A stretch of DNA of 64,000 nt from Rhizophlyctis rosea (Eukaryota; Chytridiomycota; Chytridiomycetes; Rhizophlyctidales; Rhizophlyctidaceae), in contig JADGJC010000038.1 of assembly GCA_027596075.1 (NCBI GenBank), forward strand, positions 145,147-209,146, in the 5' to 3' direction. A program made the position numbers and the translations under genes. The notes under the pieces were generated by a model. It had not been told where the DNA came from and made no database searches. It was given only the letters and a program-made list of their open reading frames with translations. Positions within the stretch are counted from its first letter, which is position 1. Each line of letters begins with the position of its first letter. Positions 1 to 12,945 of the stretch are shown piece after piece.

Positions 1-3000
1 CACGAGTTTGTTTTACTTTTTGGATTATTTGGAGAAGAGGGAGGATCGGGATGGGATGAGTAAAGTTAGGTTTTGGTTGGCGGCTGAGAAGTATAGGTAT
101 GTTGTTTGCGTATTAAAGTGGTACTTGAGGTGGGGTCTCAGGTTTAAGGAGTCGGGTCGGACGGTTTGGGAAATATGGTGTATGCTCAATTGCATCAGGA
201 GCTATCACTTAAATGACGTTGTCCTTCACCGCACAGAAAACTCGTCTGGCGCCTACTGCATGGCATCATCCCGTCAGACGGGCCCCCCCCCCCCCCCCAA
301 CCCCCCCCCCCCAAGCCCGACCCCGGGCGCCCCCCCGCCCCGCCCCCCCCCCCCCCACGCCCGAATCAACCCCCGAACCCGAAGGCGAAGTCATCGGCAT
401 CCTCATCCGCCTCCAAAAAGAAGCCTCAAAAATCTACACCTCCTTCCTCTCCCCAACCCCAACAACCCACAAACCCCTCGTAGATATCGGCAACGCCATC
501 CTCCTCTCCGCCATCGAAGAATTCGCGACCCAACCGCCGCACGAGATCGCCGGCGTCGGGGGCCGAGAATTCCGCAGCGTGGCGGAGCTGGAGGAAAGCC
601 ATGATTATAAGTGTGTCCTTGTGGCTCAAGACATGATTTTTAGAGAATTGCAGGAGAGTTTCGAAGGCTTTCGGCACAGTGAGAGTTTTTTTCGATGGAC
701 TAGTGAGGAGGAGAAGAAGAGGATTGCGGAGGTGGGCAGTGTTGGGAGTAGTGGGGAGGTGATTGGGTTTGGTGGGGAGGGGTTATTGGGGAACCCCAAT
801 CGGAGAAGTATAGATGGGTTGAGTCGGAAGAGTGAGGATGGGGTTTTGAGTAGTGGGAGGAGTGGTGGGGGCTTGAGCGGTGGGGCGTTGAGTGGTGGCG
901 GGTTGAGTGGGAGTAGTTGGGAGAGGGAGAGTGCGGAGAAAGGTGGGGAGCAGGGGGTTGAGGAGGTTATTGGGCAGAGTGTGGTGTTGAAGGTTTTGTT
1001 GAAGGAGGTTGCAAATGTTGGTGAGTTTTTGGTTTGGTTTGGATTGTTCAACTGCATTGTGAAAGAGGGAGAACGCAGTACAGTCTACTGTTAAGAGTCA
1101 ATACTCTGCAATCACTTTTCATTTACTTAAGAGTCTTCCCAACCATCTCACAGCCATTCGCTTGACCGGCATCAAAGTTGCGAAACAACAACCCATGCCC
1201 AAAACCCCATCCTCTCCTACCAAATCGTGGTTCTCCCGCCGCGAATCTGACCTTGACCATAACTCAACCCCAATCGCAACCCCACCGTCCCATTTCGCTG
1301 TCCTGGGCACTGGCCTAGGAGGCACCGTCACGCCGCCAGTAGACTTCAACATCACTGCCGCGGACGACTTCCCCTTACATGACGGAGACAAAGACATCCT
1401 TACATCAACGGTGCGGAAAGAATCCTTTCTGGACGACGGGGAAGACTCGTCCCATGCTCCGGGAGAATTGCTTACCACGACGACGAAACTCCAACAATTG
1501 AAGGAAGAGATTGATAAAGTCATGTTGGAGATTGAGTGTTTGAATACATTGAATTCGTTTATTGTTCAGTCTTCTTCGGGCGCCGGTGCTCAACAACAGA
1601 CGACGACGACGGTGTTTCAGACTCAGGTTATGACGCATATTATTGATCAGACGAAGGAGCTTCTTCGACAGGAAGTGGGGGATCTGACGCGGCAGAAAGC
1701 TAAACTCCATTCGCAAGAAACGAAGGATGCCATTATTCCTGGGCAGTGTACCGTGAAGATTGAAGCTGCTTTCGACGATATCGTCAAGCGTAAAGATCCC
1801 ACCAGCGGGGAAGGGAAGAAAGTCACCTTTTATTTGATTAGGATTGAGAGGGAGGATACCGGTAGCGTTGGCGTTAGCAGTAGTGGTAATGGTGGGGGAG
1901 GAGGGGCGAGTGGGTGGACGGTGCGGAGAAGGTATAGCGATTTTTGGGCTTTGCATCGGAAGTTGAGGGAGCGGTGGGGTGTTGTGCAGGAGTTTGAGTT
2001 GCCGGGGAAGGGTGTGGGGGTTTGGATGAAGGGGAAGAGGGAGGTAAAGTTCGCTAGGATAAAGAGTTTGGAGAGGTATTTGCAGGTTGGTTGATGGGTC
2101 GTATTTTGGAAGGATTTGGTTTGGTGTTGATATGATCTTTTGTTGGATGTTGTAACAGAGACTGATGGACAACCCGCAAATTTGCCAATCGGAAGAACTT
2201 CGAACATTCCTGTCCTCCACTGCTCCGACGCTTCCGTCTTCGCTTTTTGCGCCGTCGTATCGTGCTGCGGCTTCAACGTCGTTGCCGTTGGCGTCGGCGG
2301 AGGGGGAGGCGTCGGAGTCGGCGGTGAAAAGGACGCAGACGAAGCTTGCTAAGTTTATCAAGGGGAGGCGGAGGGCGAATTCTGTTGATCCATTTTCTGA
2401 TGGGCGTGGGAGTGGAGGCGTGGGTGCTAGTGCGGTTGTTGTGGTTAGGGGAGAGGATGAGGGGAGGGTCAGTGTGAGCGAAGGGAGGAAGTCAACTCCT
2501 TTGAACATTGGGTTTGGACATGGGCCGCGGAAGAGTGTTTTGGATGCGTTTACGGGGGGTGGTGGTGGGGCGAGTTCAAGGGGTGGAGGTGGGAGTAAGA
2601 TGACGACGAGTCCTGGTCAGTCTCCGGCGGAGTCACCTACGACATCCAGTTTCGGCTTTTCGTCAACAAAACAACCCCACACGCCATCCTCCTCGCTTCC
2701 ACGCACCCCCCACCGCGACTCGACAACCTCAACCTCCACAGCAACACGTAGCATATCACCCGTCCCCTCCATCTCCTCCATCTCCTCGTCCTCCTCTTCC
2801 TCTCCATCGTTCGACGACGACGAGTCCCCGACGCGGATGAGCATGTCTTCTGGGGTGGGAGGGGAAGATGATTTCATGATGGAGAGTCAAGGGGCGAGTC
2901 TGTTGGCAGACCCGCTTTTTGCGGTTTTGATTGAGTGTTGGGATTTCAAGGAGCAGAGTTTTTGGTTGAGGTGGGGGGCTGCTGGGATGCTTGTTGGGGA

Positions 3001-3674
3001 GACGTTTGGGTGGAGGGAGGGGATTGATAGGTGGGTGTTTCTTTTGTTTTTGGTTTGGTTTTAGGAAGTGATGGGTTTGTTGTGGGATCATGAAGTTTTT
3101 TTTTGCCCACAAGGATGGCGCCGCTCATTTCTTTCTTTCCCTCTCCGCTTTTGTGTGTCTACAGCCGCCTCGCGACGGTTCTACGGATGTTGGTCTCGGA
3201 CGACGCGATTATGTATCGGCTCCAGCAGGCTGTTGAGAAGTTGCAGAAGGGTGGGGAGGGAGGTGGGAGTAATGGTGGTGGTGGTGGGGGGTTCTTACAG
3301 GAGTATGTGCCGAGACCTGTTAGTGTGCAAACGGCGACGAGGACGGAAGCTAAAGCGAAGTTGTTGAATTCTTGGCCTGGTGAGTGGGCATCGTTTTGGG
3401 GGGATGTGAAGTTTACGGTTGGACATCGTGTGTTCCTGCTGTTTTTCCGTCGTTCCGATGACTGAATGTGTGGAATATTATTTCTTTTCCTTTTTTTTTT
3501 GATGTTAATGTAGAGGCTTTTGCGAGGATCCTTGGACCTGAGTCGGCGAATGAGGGCACGGCGAGGTTGTTTGATATGGTGCAGAACGCGACGCTGAACA
3601 AGCATTTTGTGTATAGTGTTGTTGATGCGGTTGTTGCGGGGTTTGTTGGTGGGGATGTGGGTGGAGGGGAATGA
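1..3674 (+). CDS. Sorting nexin with RGS, PX and Nexin_C domains (5' truncated)
   Basis: This is the 3' part of an Mdm1/SNX13/SNX14/SNX25-type sorting nexin; the N-terminus lies outside the window. The exons I infer are <1-96, 278-1020, 1154-2085, 2159-3030, 3165-3379 and 3514-3674, and every junction keeps frame. The first exon has the start of an RGS domain (FWLAAEKYR), which continues in exon 2 after a proline-rich insert (KIYTSFLSP ... FRELQESFEGF). A PX domain follows, with RRYSDFWALHRKL, and its end (MDNPQICQSEELRTFLS) is rejoined across the 2086-2158 intron. A long Ser/Gly-rich linker leads to a C-terminal Nexin_C region ending in LNKHFVYSVVDAVV. PX domains bind phosphoinositides, and fungal Mdm1 tethers the ER to the vacuole/lysosome; that role is inferred from the family. 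The domain order is clear. The exact limits of the 3031-3164 intron are less sure. Confidence 0.85.
283..356 (+). repeat. C-rich homopolymer tract inside the RGS-coding exon
   Basis: Almost pure cytosine runs broken by a few A, G or T bases. They encode a Pro-rich insert between the two halves of the RGS domain. Homopolymers of this length are error-prone, so both its length and the frame across it are uncertain. Confidence 0.8.
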
Positions 3675-5199
3675 GAGGACTTTGGTAGTGAGGAGTGAGG
3701 ATGGACTGTGTGGGGTTTGAACGGGTGTGATAGGGTTGCCGAGTGCGGAAATGTTCATTGGGGTTTCTGTGAAACTTTTTTTGATTTGGGGTAGTCGTTT
3801 TGTTGTAAAATTGGATCATTTCTTGTTGACTTTTTGAGTCCACACCAAGCTTGAATACTTTCTTGCGATGCAGTATTGCATGGAAGACTGATGCGTGGAT
3901 GCTACCATCGAGTTGTTCCTTTTTGGTTGTGCGGCCAAGGGGAATGTATGGCTCGGGGGTCAAGTGTTTGCAGACTCGTCAAATTGATCCCGAAGTTAGT
4001 GCGATTGAGCGAAATAATCAGCCATTAGAATTCTTAGACCTGGCAGTTCTTCGATGAGGTTCATAGTTTACGATTCACATTCTGTTTTCACCCCTACCGC
4101 CGTGAAGCGTAAGTAATTCCAGACGCGACGTGCATCTGCTTTTTTCCTCTCTCGGCGTGGTTTTGGGCGTTCAACACCTCAACTTTAGGTGAAGTCCAGA
4201 TCGGTGCAAAGTTCCTTTGTGAATATCGTCAATGTTCCTGAAACTTTTTCTTGTAGTGTCGGCTCGTATCAAGACTTGGAAGCTTTGCCAAAAAAAAGCA
4301 AGCAGAATCCCATGTTCCCTCTATCGACCAACCCCAGCTCAATGAGAACCGCCAAGGGGCGTGTTTAGAGCTTCGTTATTCAATGTACACTCGAAAGCAA
4401 ATGTAAACCCCCCATCAGACGGAGAACAAACTGCGCACGAAAAAGTCCAACATGCCTGATACAACTTGCTCGTCATGCGACTTTGTACTGGACCATTTCA
4501 ATAGCAGAAAGCGTGTTGATGACCCCATATATACTGCACACCTGAGGTATTCCACTGCAACAATGTAGAGGGCATTACTCCTTTGAAAACCCCAGGTTCT
4601 TCAACTGGTGCATCCATCGGGATGCATTCAAAAAAAAGGAATATCCACGGTAACGGAAGGCAGCCATGCTTCGCTCATGTCAGAGTCAAAGCTTGGATTG
4701 AATGATGGTGGATTGCTATTCCCTATCAAGGTTCTTCTCCGTATTTTGCACAAATGGTTTCACATCTGACGTATGAAAGGCATGTGGGACATTCAACAAA
4801 GTGAGAATCATGAAACATGTACCCAGCTAGATGATTGGACGTGTTTCACGTGTATAGACCGGAAATGATGAAAGAAAACGGAAAGGACGCATCAGCGTAA
4901 GTAATCTGCGAGCACCGTCACGGACTGGAAGGGTCTTGTGAAACGTTTGCGCACAACAAGAACCTGTTGCAGCTTTGGCCGATGCGACTCAGAACAATGT
5001 ACGCTTATTGCAGATCGGGATGCGTCATTGCACCTGTGTAAAGCACAGTTGCCCATGATCATCTTGTAAATCAATGGTCAGCTGATTACATTTCAGAGTT
5101 TTCCATCTAATTGTCACTTTGAAGGGCACTCTCAAATGTCCGCTTTGTAGTGCCTGTATCGCTTCTCTCCCTGGGTAGCTGTTGCGTTATTCTCTGTCG

Positions 5200-5480
5200 G
5201 TTTTGTGAGCTTCAGTTGATGACCAAATCTCTCGGAACCCGACGACATATCTATGTCCTGTCAGCGCGGTTATCGAACAAAAAGGACAGCAGCTGGTTAG
5301 GCCCCATTCATGGTCGGGTTGACTTCATGTCGGACGATCTTGGCACAGTTGCGATGCGAAACATGGTATTACAACTATTACACATGCAATTTCAATGGGT
5401 CACAGTGCAGGAGCACATCTGGAGATCCTGAGGTTGGTTTTCAGAAGCACGCCATCGAAGTCCACATCACTCAATTGGTG
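5200..5480. repeat. Dispersed repeat, copy 1
   Basis: This copy aligns with 6705-6945 over about 250 bases. Shared blocks include GACTTCA-GTCG-ACGATCTTGGCA, CACAT-TGGAGATCC and CAGAAGCAC, in the same order and orientation. Divergence is high and there are indels. No coding frame is conserved that I can see. Confidence 0.6.
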
Positions 5481-6704
5481 AGCAATCATGTTGTTGAGCA
5501 GGCATAGTAGGCATCAAGATCAGTTTTCATTATTGAGACTCGCTTTCAGCACAATTTGCTCTGTATCAGGCTTCCAGATAATATGCCAGCTCATATGCCT
5601 TAATGCTAGTTTTGCCTTTTGCCGAGACAACTAATTGTATATCTCTACCTTTCAACGCTAATGCCCTCCTGTGAGGCACTCTTGCAGACAAGATCTTATT
5701 GATCCAGAGGGAAAAACAAATGACAAATAGGAATTGAGGACGACAAAGGTAAACATAAGATGTTCGGACAACATGGTACTGTTGATTCCAGCTCAATGCT
5801 AAAGATTGCCAAGTTGGTCCGACGTCATATGTTGAGGATCATCAGTCTTTTTTCAAACCTACACGTCAGCATTGGCGCTTGGCGCTCTTGGCTGAGGGAA
5901 ACTTTGTGAAGTACGGCGATATCTGAATGCGCGCTGGGTGATTCTATGCCATCATCGGTACGGCCTGAACTGGATCACTTAGATCAGCTGAGGGAGGTCC
6001 GTTTCGGATACCAGTCAGATTATGTGACGGTGACCTGACTTTCAGCGTTAGGAATCAATGTTTGCCATCATCATGCATGGTCGGTGAGGTGCAGTAGGTG
6101 CCGTAGGTTCCGACTTACGGAGCGAATGGGAGATCAGGTTGGTCTTTGCAATGAACTATTGAAGCTGTGCAGGTTTCGTCTTGTACTCGATGACAACAGC
6201 ACTTCAAGTTGATGATTTTGGCATACAGCGCGTTTCCACCTCAACGTCAAGTCGGTGATAGATGGCGCCGTGCAGTGACCGCTGGCAAGAAGCCCCTTGC
6301 CCTACCTGTCTACCGTGTCAAAATCTTTTTCTTCTTTACAATGATACTCAGATTGATTGACTTCCTTTGTGGCTCTCAAAGGGTCTCACATGCTGTATTA
6401 CAGTTATTGCGGGGCTGATTGCAGTCTGCCAGCGCCGTATGTGTTGAGATTTGATAATATTGACGCCCACCTTTCCATTTATCCCCTCCCGAAATGATGG
6501 ACGTATTTCGATACTAGATCATGACTGGCCAGGCTCAGCGAAAGCTTAACTAAGATGTTAGTGCACATGCTCATGCTCAACACTCCGGATATCGTCTGCG
6601 ACTTGCTGGATTCTTCACCTGCCTTTGCGAATATTTGCAGGTTCGATATAGGCCTTCAGTCCGAGACGAGTAATGTGCATGCATTTGTTGCGTCAATTTT
6701 TCTC

Positions 6705-6945
6705 GGTATTTTATGAGGTTTAGTTGATAAGTCAGTCGCTAGGTATGGACAAAAGAGGATATCGGCTGGATCGGCCCCAGAACAAGGTCGCGATGACTTC
6801 AAGTCGCACGATCTTGGCAATGGTTTAGTCCGAGACATTGATTAGTGCATGTGATTTGAAATAGGAGCACATGTGGAGATCCCGGATATGTGTTCCAGAA
6901 GCACATTGCAAATGTTGGATTCATTCAAGAGTGGATCAATCGTCG
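6705..6945. repeat. Dispersed repeat, copy 2
   Basis: Diverged partner of 5200-5480, with the same block order and the shared GGCCCCA and ACGATCTTGGCA segments. Likely remnants of one mobile-element family or an old local duplication about 1.5 kb apart. Confidence 0.6.
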
Positions 6946-9732
6946 TATTACGAGATGCGCAGACAAAATGGGGCAGCCGAGGATCAACCATGATATGTCG
7001 CATCATTCGGATTTTCAGTTCACAGCAGGACTCGTTCTGCATTAGGTTTTGAGCTGACGTGTTCGACTCGTATGTCTTGATTTTGATTTCGCCTACGGTG
7101 GTTGTACGTGTTGCAGTTCAACACCAATGATCTGAACACGGTCCTCAAAAGTCCGAGCACTCTATCATGATATAACAGTATCCCATATGTTTTGCAGGTC
7201 GAAGAATAAGGAGCTCCACCCGTACATAGACGCTCTATAAATGCGTGTTTTACTTTTATATATTGAGATGTCATTCTCTTGCAAGCTGCTGCCCTGTGCG
7301 CGCATGAAGCAGTCAGCAGCTGCCGCGTGCGGGCCGTGAATACAATTCTTTTTCTCATTTCGACTCCCCCCGGGCCGGTGTGGTGTGACTCGTAACCATC
7401 AATGCAGACGTCGAAAAGGGACGATATGGACGAATATCCTGCTCCACCCCAGAAAAGGACTACAGAGTCGATTGAATCAAAGATGAATGCATGGTGACAG
7501 TGTCTAAACCAGAAACACACTATCCATGTAGAGAAGGAACTTCGTGCTGTAATGATAAGGTTGGTCCAGAAGGGGACCTAGCACTTGATTCAAATGCCCA
7601 ATGCGGCTTTCATTACTCGCACCAAGTGATTCAACGTCTTGATATCTTCCAGTTAACGTCATCCTTTTTGCCCATTCCCACAAGCAAAAAAGGAAATCCA
7701 CGGAAACGGGGGCCCAGGATATGCAATGCGCTTTCGCTGCGCAATGCATCCGACTGAGACTTCTTCACACAAGTCCACCAGCTCTTCGGAAATTGGCAGC
7801 GTTCGACAGAGAAGTTTGATATGCTGTGTGACCATGTGTTGCTTACGTGCATTGCGGTCCCCCCTTTGCATAGTAGCATGGCTCAAGATTGATTCGCAAC
7901 ATCGGACCCACTGATCAATGCAACTTCCTATGCACCCATTTGGCATTCGTCAATGCCAAAGCTATTTGAAGCAGTTGTGGTGCCTTTCTGTGCTGAATGA
8001 GGGCATTGTGATTTCCGCCCACTTTCGCCATATGATTGTCCATCCTTCAGGGCACGAAGTGTCCCCTCTTTGGTCATTGGATCGCTTTTTCTTCAATTGA
8101 GATGGTGCACCAAGTACATCACGTGAAGCCCAATATGATGGAGTTGCTGAGAAGAAGCGCAGGTAGACGTCACAGGAACGCGTCAAAGGTGCGAAGACGA
8201 GTTGCTTACTTTCATATTCTGCATACGTAACTTCCGCAAGCCCGCTGTACGCCTAATAGGAAAATGATTTCACTGCCCTTTCTGTCGGTAATTCATGAAG
8301 CGAATTTGAGGTCCTTTTGAAGCAAGCTAAACCGCCGAGAGGTCTGGGAGCCAAAGGGCAATGTCACTGCAATGCTCTGCTCATGAACTCGGCTGCCTGA
8401 TCAATTACATGAGATCTCAATGTCGGCAAATCGCCAGCTGTAGACAATTCTCTGAATACAACGACAAAAAAGGTAAGCTTCTCTTTAACCAAACGCCCAA
8501 GAGCGACCTTCTGCACACCACCTGGTTGGGTACATTTCTCAACAACCAATGGATAATTGAGATAGCCAATGGTAAGGCTAAGTAAATCGGTGGCACCGTG
8601 AACGGACGCAAACCCTCATCGATCTTTGGCACTTTTGGCTTATTATCATAACAGATACTTGTTTTCGAGTAAGCTGTTCCTGAAACAGTCCGCAGGACAA
8701 AAAGCATTTCCCCGGCTGCAGCACCACAGTCCAGGTATAGTGTGAGGTTATATTAGCATTTGGCCTTCCAAATGGACGCTCCCAGATTAGTGTACAGCTC
8801 CGAGTTTAGTGCGTTTGAACATTCCCGTCTGTGACTCCTGCACTAGATCCCATTTTGCTCCGAGGGAGTTGTTGTTTGTGGCAAATGAAAATCTACCTTC
8901 CAATGTCCCAACGATTGTCAACATCATGCTCTGAACGTTCAAACGGCAATGTAGTGAGCAACATATAGCATGGAACAATGTGAATAAAAATGGTCAAGTG
9001 CCCTCGAGTGAATGAAGATCAGATTGATCAATGCGCAGTTATTGCACCTTTCTGATAGCGAAAAAGAGGTGAAGAGTGTGTCGAACAGCGCACTGCACCG
9101 AGGTTATGGAGTATAATGGCACAACAGAAGATCGCAATATTTGATGGTGGCGCTGATAGATGAAACAATTTGGATCGTGCCTTTGCTGCGCCCGAATCTT
9201 CCGAAATTCTCTGGGTCTCCACCGCCCGCTCCCAATTCGCTCATACCAAGCGATACAAGCTTGCACAAGATGCGGACATTGTATAGTGAAGAATCTCTCG
9301 GGGCCTCGATCCCTTTTCGGCAGCGATAATAGATCGCGACGGCTTGGCTGGTGATAGGAATGGCGAGACTCTTGAAGACACGTCACAGCATTATGGGACA
9401 CTGAGCCCCCCGAGTGAACTTTGCCACATCAGTCACTCGCCTCCCTGAGATGAACTCGGGACCTCCTTGCCCATGACGGAAGAGCTGCGACCACTCCTTC
9501 TCCTCATCTTTCCATCTGTTATACGACCTACCTCGCTTGCACCCCTGTCTTCACCACTTCCATATATTTAGAATGCTCGGGACTCCACACAACCTATACG
9601 TCTCCGTACTGCCGGTAACGGACAGGACTCTGCTCTTATGGCGCCTCCGTCCGCAATTGCTTTTTTCAAGGTGCGGTAACGTCTCGCTCGGGGCATGCCA
9701 AGACTTGAAAGGACTGAACGGTGTCCACCAAA

Positions 9733-9740
9733 TATTTAAA
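9733..9740 (+). promoter_or_regulatory. TATA-like element upstream of the Reeler gene
   Basis: TATTTAAA lies about 170 bases before the ATG at 9912 and is followed by a pyrimidine-rich stretch with CATC and CTTT motifs, as in many fungal promoters. The assignment rests on position and motif only. Confidence 0.3.
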
Positions 9741-9911
9741 GAGTGTCCCTCTTCCATATCCCTCAACATCTTTCGTCTTTACCCTTTACCCGAAATAGTA
9801 TTTCTGCTCTCGTCAACCTTCTCTCCCGCAAGCTTCAATCAACCGACGAGCAGACCAATAGTCTTCCACAACTCGTACTGCTACCATCCAACCTTTTGCA
9901 CTTCGGAAACC

Positions 9912-11136
9912 ATGCACGCAGTCCGCGCGACTCGTCAGGGTGCTTCTTTGGTCCTTACGGTGCTCCTTCTGATTGCGGGGTTGTGTGTGGATGCTCGACC
10001 GGATGGTGCTCCGTAAGTATGGCTGACTTCTGCATTTGGCTTGGAGAAGGTGCTTTTGAGTCGAAGGAGCGAACAAGGGGTTATGTGGACTTTCTCACAA
10101 TCAAGGTTAACTAACCAAATTTGTGCGTTCTGCTAGACGCTGCACTATCAACGGAGATGCTATTGCAAAAGGCCACGGCACGCAATCCGCTGACAGCACC
10201 GGCTATCAACTCTCGGCCTCCCCGCACCCATCCGACCCAAGCATCATCATCATCATTCTCGGAAACATGGCGGGTAGGACCAACTTCGGCGGCATCCTCC
10301 TCTACGTTTCCAAAGACCAAGCCGACTCCGCAACCGCCCCGCATCTCGGTCAATTCATCAGCATCGACACCAACAACTTCCACTACCAAACCGACATCTG
10401 CAAGAAGCTCAAGGTTCCCGGCGACGACTGGAGCACCGTCACGCACTCCAACCCTACCCCGAAGGACCTCACCAAGGTGCAATTCCAATGGAAGGCGCTC
10501 CCCGGCGACGAAGTCAAGCCAGGTCAACAAGCCTACATCCACGCCGCCGTCGCAACAACACCCAACCCATGGCAAATTGTCCAACCCTTGGCGATCACCG
10601 TCCCAGGCGGTACCGGCAATGCCATGACGACAGTCACGACCACAACTACCATGACGGAATACGCGACAGCGTCTTACAACAACAACATGGGTTGCACCTG
10701 CCCTCCCGCCGCTCCAGCCTCTACCCGCGTCCTCAAGTGCACCGCCAAGGGCAACAAGAACATGATGTGGGCCCCCTCCGCCGCCCAAGCAACCGCAGCC
10801 TGGCCTCCCGCTCCCGCCAACCCGCAAGCCGGAGCAACAGAAGCCTGGTCCGCCGCCGCAGACTCTTGGGCCTCCGAAAAGGCATCCTGGATGTCCTCCG
10901 CCAAGTCTTGGTCCATGGCCCAGCCCGCTGCCCTTCAAGCTGCGACTACGACTCCGTGCACCGACACTCCAGCTCCCACTGCTGCCACGTCCGACTCGTC
11001 TATGTACGCTGCTGAGGCGCCGATGAACCCCCCTGCTGCGTGGCCGCAACAGCAACCTGCTGCCGTCGCCGCCGCTCCTACCTCCACCGCGACCGTCGCG
11101 CCAGCTGCTGATGGGAGTGCTGGTGCTGGATACTGA
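9912..11136 (+). CDS. Secreted Reeler-domain protein
   Basis: The exons are 9912-10012 and 10137-11136 (366 residues), joined at GTAAGT...CTAG in phase 2. The ATG sits in a good context (AACCATGC) and begins a signal peptide with the hydrophobic core SLVLTVLLLIAGLCV. The mature part matches a Reeler domain at about residues 35 to 180: a Cys followed by a HG motif, the NFGGILLYV strand (family FxGFLLQA), GQF, a second Cys, and VTHSNP...FQWKALP before a final strand. The last 170 residues are rich in Ala, Pro, Ser and Thr, with a Cys-Thr-Cys cluster, and look like an O-glycosylated stalk. Reeler domains occur in extracellular matrix, defence and ferric-reductase-like proteins; here it stands alone. 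No GPI signal is obvious at the C-terminus. The substrate or partner is unknown. Confidence 0.8.
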
Positions 11137-12565
11137 TTTGGCGCGGACGAAGATGTTAGCATAGTTGCGTTGTCTACTTTCATCTTTTTTGTTTCATCTG
11201 CACGTTTAGAGTTTATCTAGGTTTTCTTTAGGCTTACTGTTTTGGTAGTCGCTTTGGGGATGTAGAGTAGCTCCAATTTTTAGATGGGCGATACACCCTT
11301 TTTCTGTTTTTATAGCTTAGAGTTTAGTCCAGTGTAGATTTCGTTTTCTGTTTTTCCATCTTTTCTGCGTTCTGTTTTGTGTATATTTCAATACATAATC
11401 AGCGATTTGCTGATGTCTTTTTTTTTGCATATAGTGCTACTTGCTGCTGAGTCTCAACTTACCTCTCAAAGTGAATGTGAACTGCTTTGTTCATCGGGGG
11501 AAACATCTCACCGGATGAGTTGCAAGGATCGCTACTGTTACCCAGTGCGCGGCTCAGTCGAAGTCTCAAGTTGATCGATTCTTTTTTCTGTGTGAGTGCA
11601 ATGGCATGGTTGTTGAGCCACCAGGTAAGGACTGTTGTTCGTCTGGCTGCAATCCACTAATACTGCCGTATACGGTGTCTTTTTGAGGAATCGTCTGTTT
11701 TAACTGTGGTCGGAAAACCTTCAAAACTTCTCACTCACCTTGCCGCCCGGGTGTTGGGCTTGTCGTCCCGAGTGTCCGGCACCCTTCAAAATCACGTAAT
11801 CGACAGACCCTTCTTTTTTCGACGCAACCTCTACATTCAATACAGAGGCCCATGCTCTTGAGTTGTTCATGACAGACAATATGAGTGCTGAAGTTCAGAA
11901 GTAAGTCGTTCATCGTCAAAAAAAGTAGGCTGGCGACGACGCTCATTCTATGTAGTGTTCATCCTTCAAAGAATGTTATTTGGTCAGTCAAAGTTGGGGA
12001 TTTCGATAGAAGTATACAGGGAAGGAGTATAAAGCATCTCGGCGATGAGTGCACAGCTTTACGCGATCAATGATGGGGCGCTCTGGAATGTCGTGAATGT
12101 ATTGGCATTCGTCCATACAGGTCGTACACTTCAGACGCCAGCACATTTGCTGAGAAACATTGAGAAAGTATGAGTTAGGCAGCAAAAAAGTTCAGCATAC
12201 ACACATACTCGGATATGTCCTACGTTGCACTGCCGAAGGGTGCGTTATCGGCTCTCAAAATCCTCCCGACGTCTATCACATTCTGAAACTGATGTATATT
12301 GCCTCTTCTATTTACATTCGGCATCCCCTACCACTCCACCAGGACTCAACACGACCCTCCGACTCATCCTCTCTATCCCTCCAACAACAGGAACCCAAAC
12401 CGTCAACGGATCCACTCCCAACGTCTCAAATTCCGACCCACTGTTACACGCTTCCTTCACCATGCCCGTCGGTACCGTTACGGGAATCCTACATCCCCGA
12501 TTACCCGTCACGGGTACAGCAATGATGTGGGAAACTGCCTGATGGAACATGTAGGAGACGTGTCG
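11137..12565. other. Intergenic region, no clear gene
   Basis: The first 250 bases are T-rich and probably hold the 3' UTR of the Reeler gene. Around 12300-12550 both strands stay open for about 80 codons without a recognisable domain. The minus-strand frame could be a further exon of the cupredoxin-like remnant next to it, but nothing supports that beyond proximity. Confidence 0.4.
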
Positions 12566-12945
12566 CTAGTTCAGCAGCAGTGCAAGAATACGATCAGGTT
12601 CAACATCCATCATAAACGACAAGTCTTTGAATCCTTGTGTTGTGTCGTAGAAGGAGTTGTAGAGCGTGATGTCTTTGGTGGGGGTGGAGGAGCAGTAATA
12701 GATTGCTGTGGTTGGCGGGGAATTACTGGTGGGGTTTGGGGGGGAAAAGTAAATATGAAGGAGGAAGGATTATATTGGGGTATTGGGTAGCATAACCTAT
12801 TGATGAACCCGTTGTAGTTAGACGACTCTTGCGTTGTTATCCAGGGGTGTGGATTAGTGCTGTTGCAAATGTTGAAACGGGAAGTGTCACCGACGACCAT
12901 GGTTATGTTGTGGGCTTCATGAATCGGATTGCGTCGCCATTGTGG
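12566..12945 (-). pseudogene. Cupredoxin-like gene remnant
   Basis: Two minus-strand exon-like segments fit together. The upstream one (about 12945-12805) reads HNITMVVGDTSRF, then NPHPWITT, like the copper-site His strand of extracellular cupredoxin-like proteins. A GT...AG gap follows. The downstream one (to a TAG at 12566-12568) reads AIYYCSSTPTKD, resembling the Cys strand of that fold. I find no signal peptide and no convincing third metal ligand, so this is either a decayed copy or part of a gene whose other exons I could not resolve. The fold assignment is an inference from short motifs. Confidence 0.3.

Larger units (their letters stand above)
3675..9730. other. Gene-poor region with diverged repeats
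   Basis: No open frame here has a recognisable domain, and all frames are short with many stops. The only structure seen is a pair of diverged repeat copies near 5.2 and 6.7 kb (listed separately) and scattered A-tracts. It looks like decayed intergenic or mobile-element DNA. Confidence 0.6.
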
